From Antrodiella citrinella (taxonomy: Eukaryota; Basidiomycota; Agaricomycetes; Polyporales; Steccherinaceae), in NCBI GenBank assembly GCA_004802725.1, contig SGPM01000005.1, forward strand, positions 62,001-126,000: DNA of 64,000 bases, read 5' to 3'. Made by a program: the position numbers and the translations under genes. The stretch's first letter is position 1; the number at the start of each line of letters is the position of its first letter. Of this stretch, positions 52,490 to 64,000 are shown one piece after another. Below the pieces are notes generated by a model. The model saw nothing but the letters and a program-made list of their open reading frames with translations, was not told the DNA's origin and did no database searches.

Positions 52490-54544
52490 TCATGATGCAT
52501 TGCCGTTATCAGAAGTGTGCACTTTCTTGACCACCTTGTGTGCAGCATCTTCGACGCCCTCCTTGCCAGACTTCACAAGTTCGGCTTGTTTCTTCTGAAA
52601 TTTCTTGAGATGCTCAATCCTGTTCAACAAATCATTGAGATTTATGATGGAGACGAGAAGTTTTGGTACTGACCCCCACAGCGCGGCTTCTGCTTTGCTG
52701 ATTTCCACCTTGTGCATGTCGACCCCGCGTTCTTCCAAGACTGACAGAAATTGTTTGAAATGCTGGAATATACCAAGGAGTAAAACTCGTATTAGCACTG
52801 ACATATGGTTTGCGCATATATCTTGTGTCCTTACCGAGATAGATGTACGATAGTGGCCGGAAAGTGGAGACAGGGTATGTATCAGTCCGTCTTTCACGGA
52901 GATCAGGCCAGCAGAAGTGACCAAACCGCCACCGAGAAAGGAGGAGTGCTGGAAGGTGCCAGGATCTGTCGTTCAAACGGAGAAGGTAAATATGATTCTT
53001 TTGTCGTGTTGAAGAACGAACCTTTGATTCCAATGAAGACGTTGACTGTAGAACGAAGTAGGTCGTAATTTTCTGCGATTGAGGACTCGAAGACACGTAC
53101 AGTTTTTATCCTACAACCACCGTCGTCAACCAACATTCCAACATTGAAAGAAACGTAAACATTCACAGATGCATATATCCAAGTATTACGTTTAATCGTT
53201 TTCCGAAGAAGTCGGTCCAGTAATCCCTTCAGAATGAAATTCCTCCACATCATCCGCTTTATCGGATTACGAGACCTGACGTTTGGTGTACCATAATAAT
53301 GCACTGTCTCTTCGACCTCGTCTTCGGACACAGAGGAAGATGCACTTGCGGGCCTGGTGGCCTCTACGAAGCTATGGCGCTGTGACAGGGTTAGCATGCG
53401 CTCTGGTCGTTCCAAAGGCACGATACCATGGTCTCCACCGCCATCCTTCCAGCGTCCGGCTGTTGTATCGACGACTTCTCCGTTCTTGGCCCAACGCAGT
53501 CTTCCCTCACTGTCTATCTGTATGAGATAATTCAAGCCTATGCATAAGGTAAGAATGCGAAGGAAAAATGCAATGTAACGGCGACTGGCGTACGTTGCTT
53601 AGATGAAAGATACCTGAAGTCCATAGAAATGAGCTACGTTTGCGTGCCAAACAAGCAGAGACTTACGTGATTCGCTGGAAGCCAAGAAATCAGAACGCGA
53701 CGCAACCAGGAGTGGGTGTCCATACCTCTTTCTCTAGCTGCTCACGTGGGCATTCTTTGAGCGAAAGGTCCTTTCCGCCTCCCTCATCTAGCCTGTCGCA
53801 GTAGCGTAAACTTCCCTGCCGACTCCCTTTCGAATGCACGAAAAGTGGGACGTACCAGCGAAAGAAATTCTCTGTGGTATTATCATCTTGCCATCTCCTG
53901 TGATACCACTGGCAGTACAAGAGTAATGAATTTAGTGTGGATGCAAAGCTGTCGCGGATATTGACCTTCACTTGACAAGGCGCATGCTTAGTAAATGGAC
54001 GTGCTGGGAGTGTATATGCGTACTCACAGTTAGAGCCATATCTGTGCTTGCTGAGAATAGGAAGGCGTGGGTCAGCAAAACGGTAGAATTGCTTGACAGA
54101 AATTCGCTCACCCATCAATCAACTCCAGCCAATGCTGAGTCTCGAGATGCTTCCGGTCGGCACCCTTGGCATGTTCCGCTTGCCCAGAGTGCGAGAGCAT
54201 TGCATTGCCATCTCCCAGCCTCCCAATTAGAAATGCAGCCCGTCGCCATCGTTGCCGGGGACTATTGTCACCACGGTGTGCAGCATCTCTGTCAACCTGA
54301 GCACGTACTATGAGGAGTGAGGCTTCGGTGTAGGACTTGAATGAGCACTCACCTTAAACTGTGCGTGAGTGGTCATATCACTCCATAGGAAGTCGGGACC
54401 AAGAAACCGTGCTTGCTGGTGTTTCTTCCAAGCCCGCTGGATAGTGAGGGCAGCATGTTCTTCAATGAGGGCTCGGAGCTTCTCCTCGTCGGTGGGTCGG
54501 TGAAGAGACTCCTCGATTCTTTGAAGAGCACTGGATGGACCCAT
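52490..54544 (-). CDS. IQ calmodulin-binding motif protein
   Basis: Start MGPSSALQRIEESLHRPTDE at 54544, followed by an IQ motif (ALTIQRAWKKHQQARFLG). The remaining exons give DKHRYGSNLKFYFQRWY-like and ENFFRWLDEGGGKDLSLKEC stretches, LNYLIQIDSEGRLRWAKNGE and PERMLTLSQRHSFVEATRPA. The more folded part is NVRSRNPIKRMMWRNFILKG and LLDRLLRKTIKRNTWIYV. The C-terminus has GTFQHSSFLGGGLVTSAGLI, SVKDGLIHTLSPLSGHYRTS and FKHFLSVLEERGVDMHKVEI, followed by a charged tail ending SDNGNAS. The architecture resembles fungal IQ-domain proteins of unknown function. Exon borders in the middle third are uncertain. Confidence 0.7.
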
Positions 54545-54878
54545 TACACTTTAACGTGTGTACTAGGAAGTAGACGCAAGTGATGGGACAGTAGCTTGTA
54601 TGACAGTCAGGTATAACCGACAAGGACATTTATACTCTGGTGCTGAATGACATCAGACCTATGTACAAGGCGCTTGCTACGAGAGAAATGGACATGTCAA
54701 ATTACTGGAGAACTGTGCTACAATAGTGTATTGTGCAAACTATACGAGGGGAATATGATGCATGCGTAGCCTCAATAACGTGCAAGTGATATGGAGCATG
54801 ATTGGAAAGGAAGGTAGAATAACAGGCAACGAGCTGAGGGACGAGGACGAATGGATCATAGCGGCATACAGCATACTA
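54545..54878. other. Intergenic region
   Basis: No gene is seen. It separates the start of the IQ gene from the stop of BCK1 (both minus). Confidence 0.55.
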
Positions 54879-57800
54879 CTACTTGAAACCATTAAAAGTC
54901 CAGTCCGGCTGGAGAACAAGGTATGGATGCCGCTGCAATTCCGAGGCAGTCGGTCGTTCGTCTGGGTCCCTGTAGATTCGTGTCGAGTGAGCAAGTATAT
55001 CGCCATGTAGGAACGAGAACTTACATAGCGAAACATAATTGTCGGAATTCATCGGCCAACGGTGAAAGAGTAATATCGGGCGGTACAGGTGGGCCTTGCC
55101 TCGTCTGGTACAACTGTACGCAGATCACATGAGCCTCAGAAGGAACGGACATAGCGCGAGTGACTTACGTGAAGCAACACTGCCATAGCTTCCTGCCCGT
55201 TCCATGGCCTTTGTCCACTCCACATCTCATACACGACACACCCGACACTCCAAATGTCGATCTTCGAATTGTAACCTTTCTTCTGCGAGTTGATGACCTC
55301 GGGCGCCATCCAGAAGACCGTCCCTTGCATGGAGGTATAAGCACCAGCCATGTTGATGTCGTCTGTTCGCTTCGAGATACCAAAGTCGGAGATCTTACAG
55401 ATTCCAGAGGTCTCCACCAGGATATTGTCTGCTTTGAGATCCTACACAGACAAGTGTCAGCCAGTCATCATCATGAAGCTAAGCTGACTTGACACTCACT
55501 CGATGCAGAATACCCTTAGAATGGAGGTACTCCAAACCGCCGAGGATCTGGCTCGTGAATGATTTCGTGACCTCTTCGTCGAATTTGCCGTGTTTGCGCA
55601 AGCAACTGGCAATTGAACCACCAGGCACGTACTCCAAGAAGCTAATGACGCGAGACACGTTTAAGAACTGCACATATGAGAGAGGATATCGACTCACATG
55701 CTCAGGAAAGTGGGTGTTTCCTCGAAGCCAAGATATTGCACGATATGCGGATGATCAAGATCTTTCAACGTCTCGCTCTCGAGCTTGAGTGCTTCAACGA
55801 CAGTGATTTGGCGACTGTCATCCCTATCGCTGGCGGTACGGGGCATTTCCACCTGCTTCACAGCAATCATCTCTCCCGTAGTAGCGTTGAGCGCAAGATA
55901 TACTTTGCCATAGGTGCCCTTGCCGATGAGCTCACCACGCACCCACCGGAAGATGGCTGGTACAGAACCGTATAAGTGACAGTCCGCGACTGTATTGATA
56001 GGATACTCACGTTTAGCACCACCAGGCGATGCCTCCGCAGTAGCTGAAAGCTCCTCCTTCGCTTCCTCTGAAGTAACCTCCTCCAAACGGCTGCCCCACA
56101 GTTTCGTGTTTCGCTTGCGAAGCTGCGCCTGTACGGTAGGTTCCATGTGGGAAGTTCGGTCAACCCGCCGCTTGTGTTCAGCGGCAACGACACGGATTGA
56201 CTTTTTGTGACGGAACCGTCGACCTTCCGGCACGGGCACGAGGGTCGTAGGTTCTGCTGACGTCGGGGAAGTACCACCTGAAGCAGCCTCGATGACTGGC
56301 TTATCCACGTCGTGCTCGGGAAAGTACTCTTGCAGATTGTCGAATACTTCCTCGGGCGGCGGACGAGGAGCCCAAGTGTAATCGAAGTTGTTGTCGAACC
56401 GACTCGTCCGCTGATCTTGGAGCCGCTTTCCGCCCCCATTTGAGTTGGGTTTGCGCGAACGTATGGGAGGATGAGGAATGTAGTCAGGCAATGGCGGCCT
56501 AGAACTATCCCGAGACGTCTCCGGAAGCGCAGTAGGGCCCGAAGCAGGTGAACTGTCGGTGCTGATAGGAGCGAGCACTGGCCGTCCACTGTTGTTTGGC
56601 TTCGGAATCGGTGGAGGCCTCTGCCACGGTGCCTGACTTGATTGACCTGAGCGATCAGGCTTCTTCGCCCAAATCGTGCCACCGCCCTCGCTGTCGGAAT
56701 CCTCATCATCAATGGTGGGGAAATTGACTACTGTGTTGCCGGAACTTGGAGTAGAGAGATCGCTGGTCCTAGCAGATCGCGATGGAGAAGGAGTCCGTGG
56801 CTTAGCGACCACGGTAGTGCTTTGGTTCCCAAGCGCACCAACAAGGCGGGCAAAATCGTCGCGTCGTACTGTGTTTTCTGAGCTTTCGTCTTCTCGTACA
56901 GGTAGAGACGACAAGGTGCGTTGGACAGGCAGCTCCGGCGGTGTTCTCCGGTCCCCATCTTTGAATGAAGTATCCCCAGGTGGGCCCATCGATGTGACAG
57001 GGCTTCGCGGGGTTGTGGGTGGGCGGATAGCATGCTGAGGACTAAAGTCTGCATCGACCCGGATAGGATGAGGCCTGGAAGACACGAATGTGTTATAGTC
57101 CTCATAACTTGAGGTTGATGAATTCGTTGTGAGCCCAGACCCGTAGTAATGAGCGGGTGATCGTAGATTGGACGAGGATGAGGAAAAGTCTCCGGCGCGA
57201 GGAGACTGGCCGGAAGGGCGGTGTGGAGGAGGAGGAGTTGCTGGCTCAGAGTCTTGAGCAGAACGTGGGCGAGGATAAGGATCGTTTGGTGAGTTGACAC
57301 TCAGATAACTCGGTGCAGGAGACATTCCAGCTGAATAACCGGTGCCATTGGCCGGGCGAGGACTGTGGTTGTGATGCGCAGAACTGGGAGATTGAACTGG
57401 CCTACTTTCGTACTGGGACGGTACTACATCAGTGTATCCGCTGATATCGTGATAAGGAGACATCGTTTCTGCAGCGGAATTGTTGATTGAAGTCGAGCTA
57501 CTGCCAGTGGAAGGCCTCGCGATGGGAAGGGAAGGAGGTGTAGGGCGAGTTGTTCGTCCGGGCTGCAGGATAGACGGAACTGGAGAAGGCTGCGACTGCT
57601 TGTTGTAGGTTCCTCGCAAGTCACTCATACTCTTCGCCATCATGCGAGTATGCCATGGAGACGGCGGTGACTGAACCGCCGGCTTTGGCTCATTCTTCGA
57701 GGGCCCAGCACCTCTCCAAGCAATAGCCCAAGTAGGGGGAACAGCCTTGCCCTGACGTTTGCTATGTCTGCTCTGCTCGCCTGGTGTCGGTGGGGCGGGT

Positions 57801-59694
57801 CCGCGAGGATGGTGTGGAATGTTAAGAGGGAAGCCAGATGTAGTAGCTTGATAACGGGGTGACCCAGTAGGCCTCGCGTCTTGAGGGGTCGTTGGTCGTT
57901 CCTTCTTGTAGTCACTGGAAGGGATGCCTTGCGGTACAACAGTCCAGGGTTCTCCCCTTCGCCTATGCTGCTCGTTATCTGCGTCGTAGTGTGCATTCTT
58001 TCGACGCAAGGCGCTTTCTTTGCGTGGTTGGGCCTCTTTCCGCCGCGAACGTTCGCGATCCTCCCTCTCCTTCGTGTCTCGCTCCAAATATGCACGGCGT
58101 TGCCTCTCGGACTCGGTTTGATGATCCAATACCATGTTCCGTTCACGTTCACGATCCATGACGGCATCAGATCCTGCACGATTGTGCCGATAAGTGGATC
58201 CAGCAGTGGTTTCGTCGGCGAACCTGTTGTTGTCAGGAGAGAGGACCTGCTGAAGAGGTGGAGTAGGCAAGGCCGTACCGTGCCCCCTTTCTGCTCGGGC
58301 GGCGGAATGATGGGACTCGCTATTCGCTTGCATACGTTCGGGAGACATAAGAAGGGTAGGAGACTGAGGCCTAGCATACGAACTTGGAGACCTTGGACGC
58401 GGAGGTTGTGGTAAAGGCACCGTCTGTTGTTGATGAGGAGGTGGCCGTATAGTAGATCTTCGAATTTCCCGATCACCATGGTCAAGATCATCAGACACCG
58501 AGGCTTCATAACCGGCTGCCACAACATCCTGCGGCATGCGTTCACTGGTAGAAGACATACTTCCACGTCGGGACTTGGAGGGTGGCCGTCGCGGTCTCAA
58601 CGGTGCAAACAACGCTTGCTGAGGCAAGACAGGCGGAGGGATCGTGTTCACAGTGGGTGAAACCAAAGAGGCCTCAGAGGGAGGTTCGTGGACGGGCGCA
58701 TGCGAATGAGAGACGAGGAGCTTGATAGTCCCCTTGTCATCTCCAGAATTGCGATAAAGCTCGAACAGCTGGTCATCGGTCAAAGCCTCTCCAATCGCAT
58801 ATTCGCCAATCTCAGTCCGATAAATCGAGAACGGAGTCTGATCGTCGTCAGATATTTGTAGCTATAGTAGATTGTTGTCAGCAAAGAGATGAGAGTCAGA
58901 CAATCATCGCGACTCACCTTCGTGAATATCCGCTCCCGAATGAATGCGGCATCTCTGGCTCCGGTAATGTCGACAGTCTTCAGCGTCTCCGCATCCGCAG
59001 TCACAAGCAGAGTCACTTTCTCCCCATGACCGCGGTATCCTGCACTCGTAGGTGATAGAAACGTTTCAGGAATGGACGTGGTAGGCGACTAAGATGTTGC
59101 GCACGTGAGTAACACATGTAGAGAATGAAAATTTGGGGCTCATACCGTAGCAGGTCTGCTAGATACACGCCCTCCATTCACTGATCTTTGGAGAGGTGAT
59201 CTGAAGCGGTCAAAGAGAGTAGATCCTGACGAAGTATACGGCGCGGTTTCAGGCCTGTCCTGGGTTAGCGGCTGCGAGTAGTCGCGTCTGAATGTAGCTT
59301 CTCCAGTGAGATCAACGGGGGGTTGGCCCTGCCCTGGCGTGCTTGGAGGCGGCGTAGATTCAACGGCAGGCGAGCTGGTGCTGGAGGGAGAGGAGAGAGC
59401 AGGATTAGAGGGGTTGGACCGGGATGAAGGGTAGCAGATTCGGTGCTCCGGAGGCAAGTCAGTGGTCAATGGGGCCGGAATATGAGAATGGGCTTGGGAA
59501 GGACGGTCGAGCAGAAGAGACTGAGAAGAGCTAGGGTGGCCAGAGGGTTGATAGCCGTAGGATGAGTACGTATTGTTCACGATCTTCTCGTCCTCACTGC
59601 TGCTGCCGCTGCCCGGATTGTTCACAACGAGTATACGCGGTCTCAGATTTTTGCGAGGCCCCTTGGGCTGGCCAGACCTTGCATCGTCGGACAT
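54879..59694 (-). CDS. bck1: BCK1-type MAP kinase kinase kinase
   Basis: The MAPKKK of the fungal cell wall integrity pathway (BCK1/MKH1 type), activated by protein kinase C and acting on MKK1/2. The start is [20 protein letters not shown] at 59694. The next 150 residues are disordered. A ubiquitin-like RBD-type domain follows: [59 protein letters not shown]. Then a disordered region of about 1,000 residues is carried by one long exon. The C-terminal kinase domain has [78 protein letters not shown] (catalytic loop), [14 protein letters not shown] (DFG) and [13 protein letters not shown] (APE). The last exons give [20 protein letters not shown] and [20 protein letters not shown]. It ends WTFNGFK. 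Confidence 0.93.
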
Positions 59695-60394
59695 TGCAGG
59701 GATGAGAGAGCTGGTGCAGAGGCGATCAAGTGACCCAGGGTGGGTTTATAGATGGTCGTGAGGTATGCGATGCGACGAGGGGTGTCATGCACACTGCCGT
59801 CGAGGATGTGGAAGACGGCTGGGAGGTGAAGAAGCCGCAGACGTGGAGGACGTGGAGGAGGGCGGGAGAGAGGACGACGACGACGAAAGAGAGCGTTATC
59901 GAGGCGGCAGCGACGACGACTGGCTCGGACGAGTGCGACTGAAACGACAACCGAGCCATTGCCTTCATGTCCCACAGAAGGCGCTTACGTAATACAGACG
60001 CCTACTTTAGTATACTCTAGCGCCCACGGCTTACTCGCATGTCCGCCATCCCCGACGCCGTTGTGGGCAGTGAGCGCAAGCAAGGGTCTGTTCGTGTTCC
60101 CATCGCTGTTGCCGTCGTCGACAACGCTCACAGACTTGACTCGCGTACTTTTCGTTTCCGCCGGCGACTCTCGCACAAGCTTTACACGTATGGATCGACG
60201 TCCCCGCACATCAGATGGTTGCTCGGCAACATCCTCAACACACCAGTTGTCCGGAGATCAAGAACGTCCTTCTGCCATTCCGATATCGTAAATACATGCA
60301 TATCCATCTCTCGTACAGACTCCGCACACGCGTTCATCATCGCGATACACATACAAAAGGACGAATCTCCAATGGAACCGCGAGCCACACCTTC
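59695..60394. other. Intergenic region
   Basis: About 700 bases between the start of BCK1 and the stop of GID8, both minus. A 130-codon ATG-initiated frame runs at 60039-60428 on plus, but it overlaps the GID8 3' end, shows no familiar segments and is not called a gene. The rest is BCK1 promoter and leader. Confidence 0.5.
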
Positions 60395-61552
60395 TCAACT
60401 GAACGTGCCCTCATTGATATCGAGCTAACAACGCATGTAATGAATTAATCCCTGAAATAGAACACGCTGCTGCAAAACACACCTTGGGAAACTCGGCACG
60501 CTCATCTAACATGGACTCGCCCCAACAGAGTAGCTTCAGAAGCGCGACCAGCTTGGCTTCCTTGCCCTGGCTCAGGCTTTCTAGAATAGCCGCATTCACT
60601 GCGCTCGCTGTGCGCATTCGCTGAGCAGGTGACAGTAGCTCAGATATCGATGGTGGCGCTGCGGTTGACGCCTCAAAGGCCAGCAAAGCCATCGTCTTTT
60701 CCAGCTCGGCGAGGAACTCCGGGTTCTCCTCACCGCGCGGTGCCAGTTCCTCCTGTGCAAATTCAAGCGCTTCAGGTATCCGTCCTTGCCGAATGAACTC
60801 GATCAACTTCTGTTGCTGCAGGCAAAAGTACAACGCCGGGTTCGTGTCCAAGATCTGAAAAACAAAGGATCAGCAATAATCCAAGCAGGATACGAGGATT
60901 ATGGGAGAATATATCATATTGAAGACTGAAGTTTGGTTTACAAGTCTCGTCACCGACCCGAAGGGCCTACGAGTGGTGCATGAAACGATTTAATCTTGTA
61001 AAAGCTGCACCAAATGGCGCAGCCTAAGACATCAGGTGGAATACACACACCTCGGGATTCAAGTCATTCACCCTCGTGATCGCCTCCCCTACATCCCCGC
61101 GTTGAAGTGCTTCTCGGATGTTCATCCGGCTTTCAATACTCTCGAGGTCGACAGGAGAAGCGAGCCCGGCCTCTTTGCTGAATTCCTCCGCTGCAGTCTT
61201 GAAGCCTTCGATTACCAGATAGTCCATGACCAACCGGTTCAAGTCCCTGAGAAATTCATTAGGATCGGTGCGACACAACCAGGCAAAGACAAAGCGGAAG
61301 GTATCAGAAAATGATATTACATGCAAAATTTTCTCCACAAGGAATTTTCAGAGAGATTCCCATTTGTTGTTGCATCATACAAGAAAGCAGCAGACCGAAA
61401 GACGTAGACTCACGATTTAGATACCTGGACATCGTGGAGACGTCGTTCCCACTCTTCTTTGCGGATTTGTTGTTTCTGAGGAGGCTACACCAAGCATCGT
61501 TGATAAGAAACGCGTTCAAGGAGACAGACATAATAGAGGGGGAACTAACCAT
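60395..61552 (-). CDS. gid8: GID8/TWA1-type subunit of the GID/CTLH ubiquitin ligase
   Basis: A scaffold subunit of the GID/CTLH E3 ligase, which in yeast degrades gluconeogenic enzymes. The start is the ATG at 61550-61552, directly followed by an intron (61485-61549), then PPQKQQIRKEEWERRLHDVQ and VSKSDLNRLVMDYLVIEGFK (LisH). CTLH follows (LESIESRMNIREALQRGDVG, EAITRVNDLNPEILDTNPAL) and CRA (YFCLQQQKLIEFIRQGRIPE, ALEFAQEELAPRGEENPEFL, EKTMALLAFEASTAAPPSIS, VALLKLLCWGESMLDERAEF). The C-terminus is PKLDINEGTFS through a 58-base intron (60425-60482); reading on without splicing gives a longer, less family-like tail. An intron of about 195 bases splits CTLH at NPE. Confidence 0.9.
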
Positions 61553-61985
61553 AAAGATGGCGAGTGTCTCGCAGATTTTTATCGAACAGACGGAGTTTAG
61601 GGCAAGTCGATCAAAGGTTAGGATTTTTGGAACCCAGCCCGTCACACACATTCATCACGCTGTGACAGCATTACGGCGGCTACGCTTTTTAAATCACTAC
61701 TGAGACTGTCTAGTATCTACTCATTATATAGCGCAGACAAACGCACTCTACACAGATACACGGTTCTACAGTCTCGTAAGGTGGCCTACATGGTACGCGG
61801 CGAGAAAACCTAGGCGCACACGGAAGACCCCGGCCTTGAGAGCATAATCTACAACCAAGACACGGCACAATGAAAGAGTGCGTAGCGCATGGATTAGCTA
61901 TGTTCGCAGCGGGCGGAGAGTTCGCAGGTGCATGTAGAATGACATCATGAATTGCTAGATCGAATGATCGTGCGTGATGTAAAAA
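61553..61985. other. Intergenic region
   Basis: No gene is seen in about 430 bases. It contains the GID8 promoter and the RRP15 3' flank. Confidence 0.55.
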
Positions 61986-62798
61986 CTAGATTTTTGAGAC
62001 AATGCCTCCGGATCGGATGCTCTCGAGGAAGTCGCTTTGACCCAACATTGTCGAAGCTGCTCACAACATGATGAACACGAGCAGCCGAAGTGGATCACGG
62101 AAGAGAACGCACCTTCCTTACCACCCTGTCCCAGAATGTTGTCTTTCTGCTTGCTCTTCTTCGCCTTCTTGCGCTCTAGAAGTGGTGCTGGCAGTGTAGG
62201 CTTTCCGGTACCTCTCTCAGCCTTCAATCCTTCGGCGGTAGATGATGCAGCTGCCTGTGACTGCTGGATCACATTGAACAATTTGACAACTAGGAAAGTC
62301 GTAGATAGTAAGTCCCACAACGGTAAAAGAATGCAGAATAAAATGCGCACCTCCTCTCTGGGCAATTTTCCTCAACGCCCGTTCACTCTCTCCACCCCAG
62401 CCACCAATAACATCTTTGATCCTTCCTTTTTCTTCCTTCACTTTCCGTTCCACGAGCAACACTTTTCTCCCCTTCAGCTCCAGCTTCTCATCGTTATGCT
62501 TCCGCGCAACCGAGGGCTTCAGAGATAAGGGCAAGTTCGACGGTGCGTCTGTTTGAAGCAAATGCTGCAATGTAGCACCGAATCGTGTGACGTCTGTCGC
62601 ACGATGCTTGCGCTTCATGGTCTTCGACGACTTTTGATGCTTAGAATTTTCGATCTCGTCCTCGGTGTCGACGGACGAGGAGTCTCCGCCATCTTGTGAA
62701 GATTCCTCTCCTGATCCTGAGGACATGGACGCATCTTCATCTGCCGCGTCTTTTTCGGCCTGTGGAGACAGTCTTTGTCGTTTTGTAGGAGGTGCCAT
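61986..62798 (-). CDS. rrp15: RRP15-like ribosome biogenesis protein
   Basis: A nucleolar factor needed for processing the 27S pre-rRNA to make the 60S subunit. I place the start at MAPPTKRQRLSPQAEKDAAD (62798); an in-frame ATG at 62957 would add MTDHARGFEQARTTLENPPP and more. The N-terminus is acidic and disordered. The conserved core is DVTRFGATLQHLLQTDAPSN, LKGRKVLLVERKVKEEKGRI, KDVIGGWGGESERALRKIAQ and RGVVKLFNVIQQSQAAASST. The last exon, joined after GGKEA by a 56-base intron, gives STMLGQSDFLESIRSGGIVS before KI. That ending is characteristic of the family. It is divergent from HSP78. Confidence 0.87.
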
Positions 62799-63101
62799 TG
62801 GAGGAGACGATTGTGAGGATGCTATTGGCGCCCGTTCAGCTGTGTGATCGGACAGTCTACCCGATCGAATCTCGGAATGAGTGGCGCTTATGCGAGGTGG
62901 TGGAGGGTTCTCGAGAGTTGTGCGGGCTTGTTCGAAACCCCTCGCGTGGTCCGTCATCCACCTCGAACCACGACAACAACGGATTTACAGCAGCTCCATC
63001 CCATATAGTGAAGGAGTGTTTCTTCCTTGTGTCCTCTCTTTCCATTCTTCGCATCCGAGTCAGCGGTCACTACGAGATTTGAAGGCTCGAACCACACCGT
63101 A
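62799..63101. other. Divergent promoter region
   Basis: Lies between the starts of RRP15 and HSP78. If RRP15 begins at 62957 instead, about 145 bases remain. No specific motif was recognised. Confidence 0.5.
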
Positions 63102-64000
63102 ATGCTCCGAAAGCAGTACTCAACGACATGTATCCGGAGGACCCCACGGAATGTGACGTCGCGGTCATTATCAACGTTGCTGAGGGCCCACGCTTCCCGT
63201 ACTGCTCTCGTGCCCGTCTTGACCGGCCATGGTGTGCGCACATATGCCCAAATGCCACCTGGTGGTTCCGGGGCAGGCGGAGGGTTTCCGAGTTTTATGA
63301 TGGGTCAGCAGAAGCAGAAGGGAGAGGTTTTGAAGGAATACGTACGTGTTCTTACCTTTTGCGCCAACTGAAACTTGGATGGTCGTCGTCATGATGTTTA
63401 TTAATGTCCGCTGTCATTATGGCCCTGGGCTTCGCAACATTACGTCCAGTCAGACGCACACCTCGGGTTGATTCGCGACTTGTAGCGGGATCTGACTGCT
63501 TCCCTTTTTGCAGAGCGTCGACCTTACTGAGCTGGCAAAGAATGGCAAGCTAGACCCGACCATTGGCAGAGACGAAGGTACGCACTCACTTCACCTTGTG
63601 TTTGCTAGGTTTTCGCTAATTCTTCAACACTACAGAAATCCGCAGAACCATACAGAGTATGTCCTCAACTCATTCAGTGCGATTTTGTCGACTGAACAAA
63701 CTTTAGTTCTATCTCGCCGAACGAAGTCCAATCCAGTAGTGAGTACTATAGAGAGCCTTTCTCACACACTTCCCATACATCTCATCCTTGTGCCAGCTCA
63801 TTGGACCGCCTGGTGTTGGTAAAACCGCGATCCTTGAAGGACTTGCAAGTAGGATCGTTTCGAAAGAGGTACCAGAGGTTCGTGAACACTATTATACTTC
63901 GACGATACCTTCCTGACACGCTATGGTCAGTCGCTTCACAACAAACGCGTTTTATCTATCGATTTGTCCGCCATAATGGCAGGATCTGGGATACGTGGAC
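63102..64000 (+). CDS. hsp78: HSP78, mitochondrial ClpB-type disaggregase, 5' part
   Basis: The N-terminal portion of a mitochondrial HSP100 AAA+ protein; it continues beyond the right edge. Start [20 protein letters not shown] at 63102, with a targeting sequence. The Gly-rich [16 protein letters not shown] is followed across an intron by [40 protein letters not shown] and the Walker A segment [20 protein letters not shown]. The last exon in the window encodes [20 protein letters not shown]. The usual ClpB N-terminal domain is absent, as in yeast Hsp78, which is the main reason for this name. Six exons are visible. Confidence 0.93.

Noticed and set aside
60039..60428. Plus-strand frame of about 130 codons in the BCK1/GID8 gap
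   Set aside because: It overlaps the 3' end of GID8 on the other strand and has no recognisable segment or splice support.
60452..60482. A 31-base intron in GID8
   Set aside because: It is too short for this genome; the 58-base alternative ending at TTAG gives a better C-terminus.

Overview
This is a gene-dense nuclear stretch from a filamentous basidiomycete, most likely an Agaricomycete. The grounds are many short introns (mostly about 50-65 bases, GT...AG), coding regions rich in G and C, intergenic gaps of a few hundred bases, and a fungal gene set: a BCK1-type MAPKKK, a fungal CSL transcription factor, a CDC3-type septin, HSP78, fungal mitoribosomal proteins and a nitrilase. Isolated N bases (12129, 16513, 28466, 28621, 28629-28631, 28844, 29013) mark it as draft assembly. 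I see no tRNA, rRNA, transposon or CRISPR array. The genes below were assembled by hand from translated segments joined at plausible splice sites, so exact exon borders are predictions unless stated otherwise.

Layout. 1-9.5 kb: the 3' end of VPS20 (ESCRT-III), a U-box cyclophilin (CYP60/PPIL2 type), a mitochondrial PPR protein, a tiny MIM2-like membrane protein, a sugar transporter and a small secreted Ser/Ala-rich protein (copy A). 9.9-19 kb: a DEAD-box-like helicase, a TM7SF3/TM198-like membrane protein with a long charged tail, an unrecognised acidic protein and a CSL transcription factor. 19.7-27.7 kb: pyruvate kinase, a type II membrane glycosyltransferase, ribulose-phosphate 3-epimerase and secreted Ser/Ala-rich protein copy B. 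28-38 kb: COX6A and RPN2 from a shared divergent promoter, a D-2-hydroxyacid dehydrogenase, importin alpha, LSM5 and mitoribosomal bS16m. 37.8-52 kb, nearly all on the minus strand: an acyl-CoA-binding ankyrin protein, mitoribosomal mL57, succinyl-CoA ligase alpha, a transportin-3/MTR10 importin, a CDC3 septin, an unrecognised protein, nitrilase and mitoribosomal mS35; then a CXXC zinc protein on plus. 52.5-64 kb: an IQ-motif protein, BCK1, GID8, RRP15, and the 5' part of HSP78 running off the right edge.

Functionally this is mostly housekeeping: mitochondrial biogenesis (PPR, MIM2-like, COX6A, bS16m, mL57, mS35, succinyl-CoA ligase, HSP78), protein turnover (RPN2, GID8, U-box cyclophilin), nuclear transport (importin alpha, MTR10) and carbon metabolism (sugar transporter, pyruvate kinase, RPE). 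There is no sign that they form one operon-like system. The most unusual items are the inverted secreted gene pair A/B, whose untranslated flanks are as recognisably alike as their coding parts, and several very small exons (9, 13, 26 and 20 bases) in metabolic enzymes.
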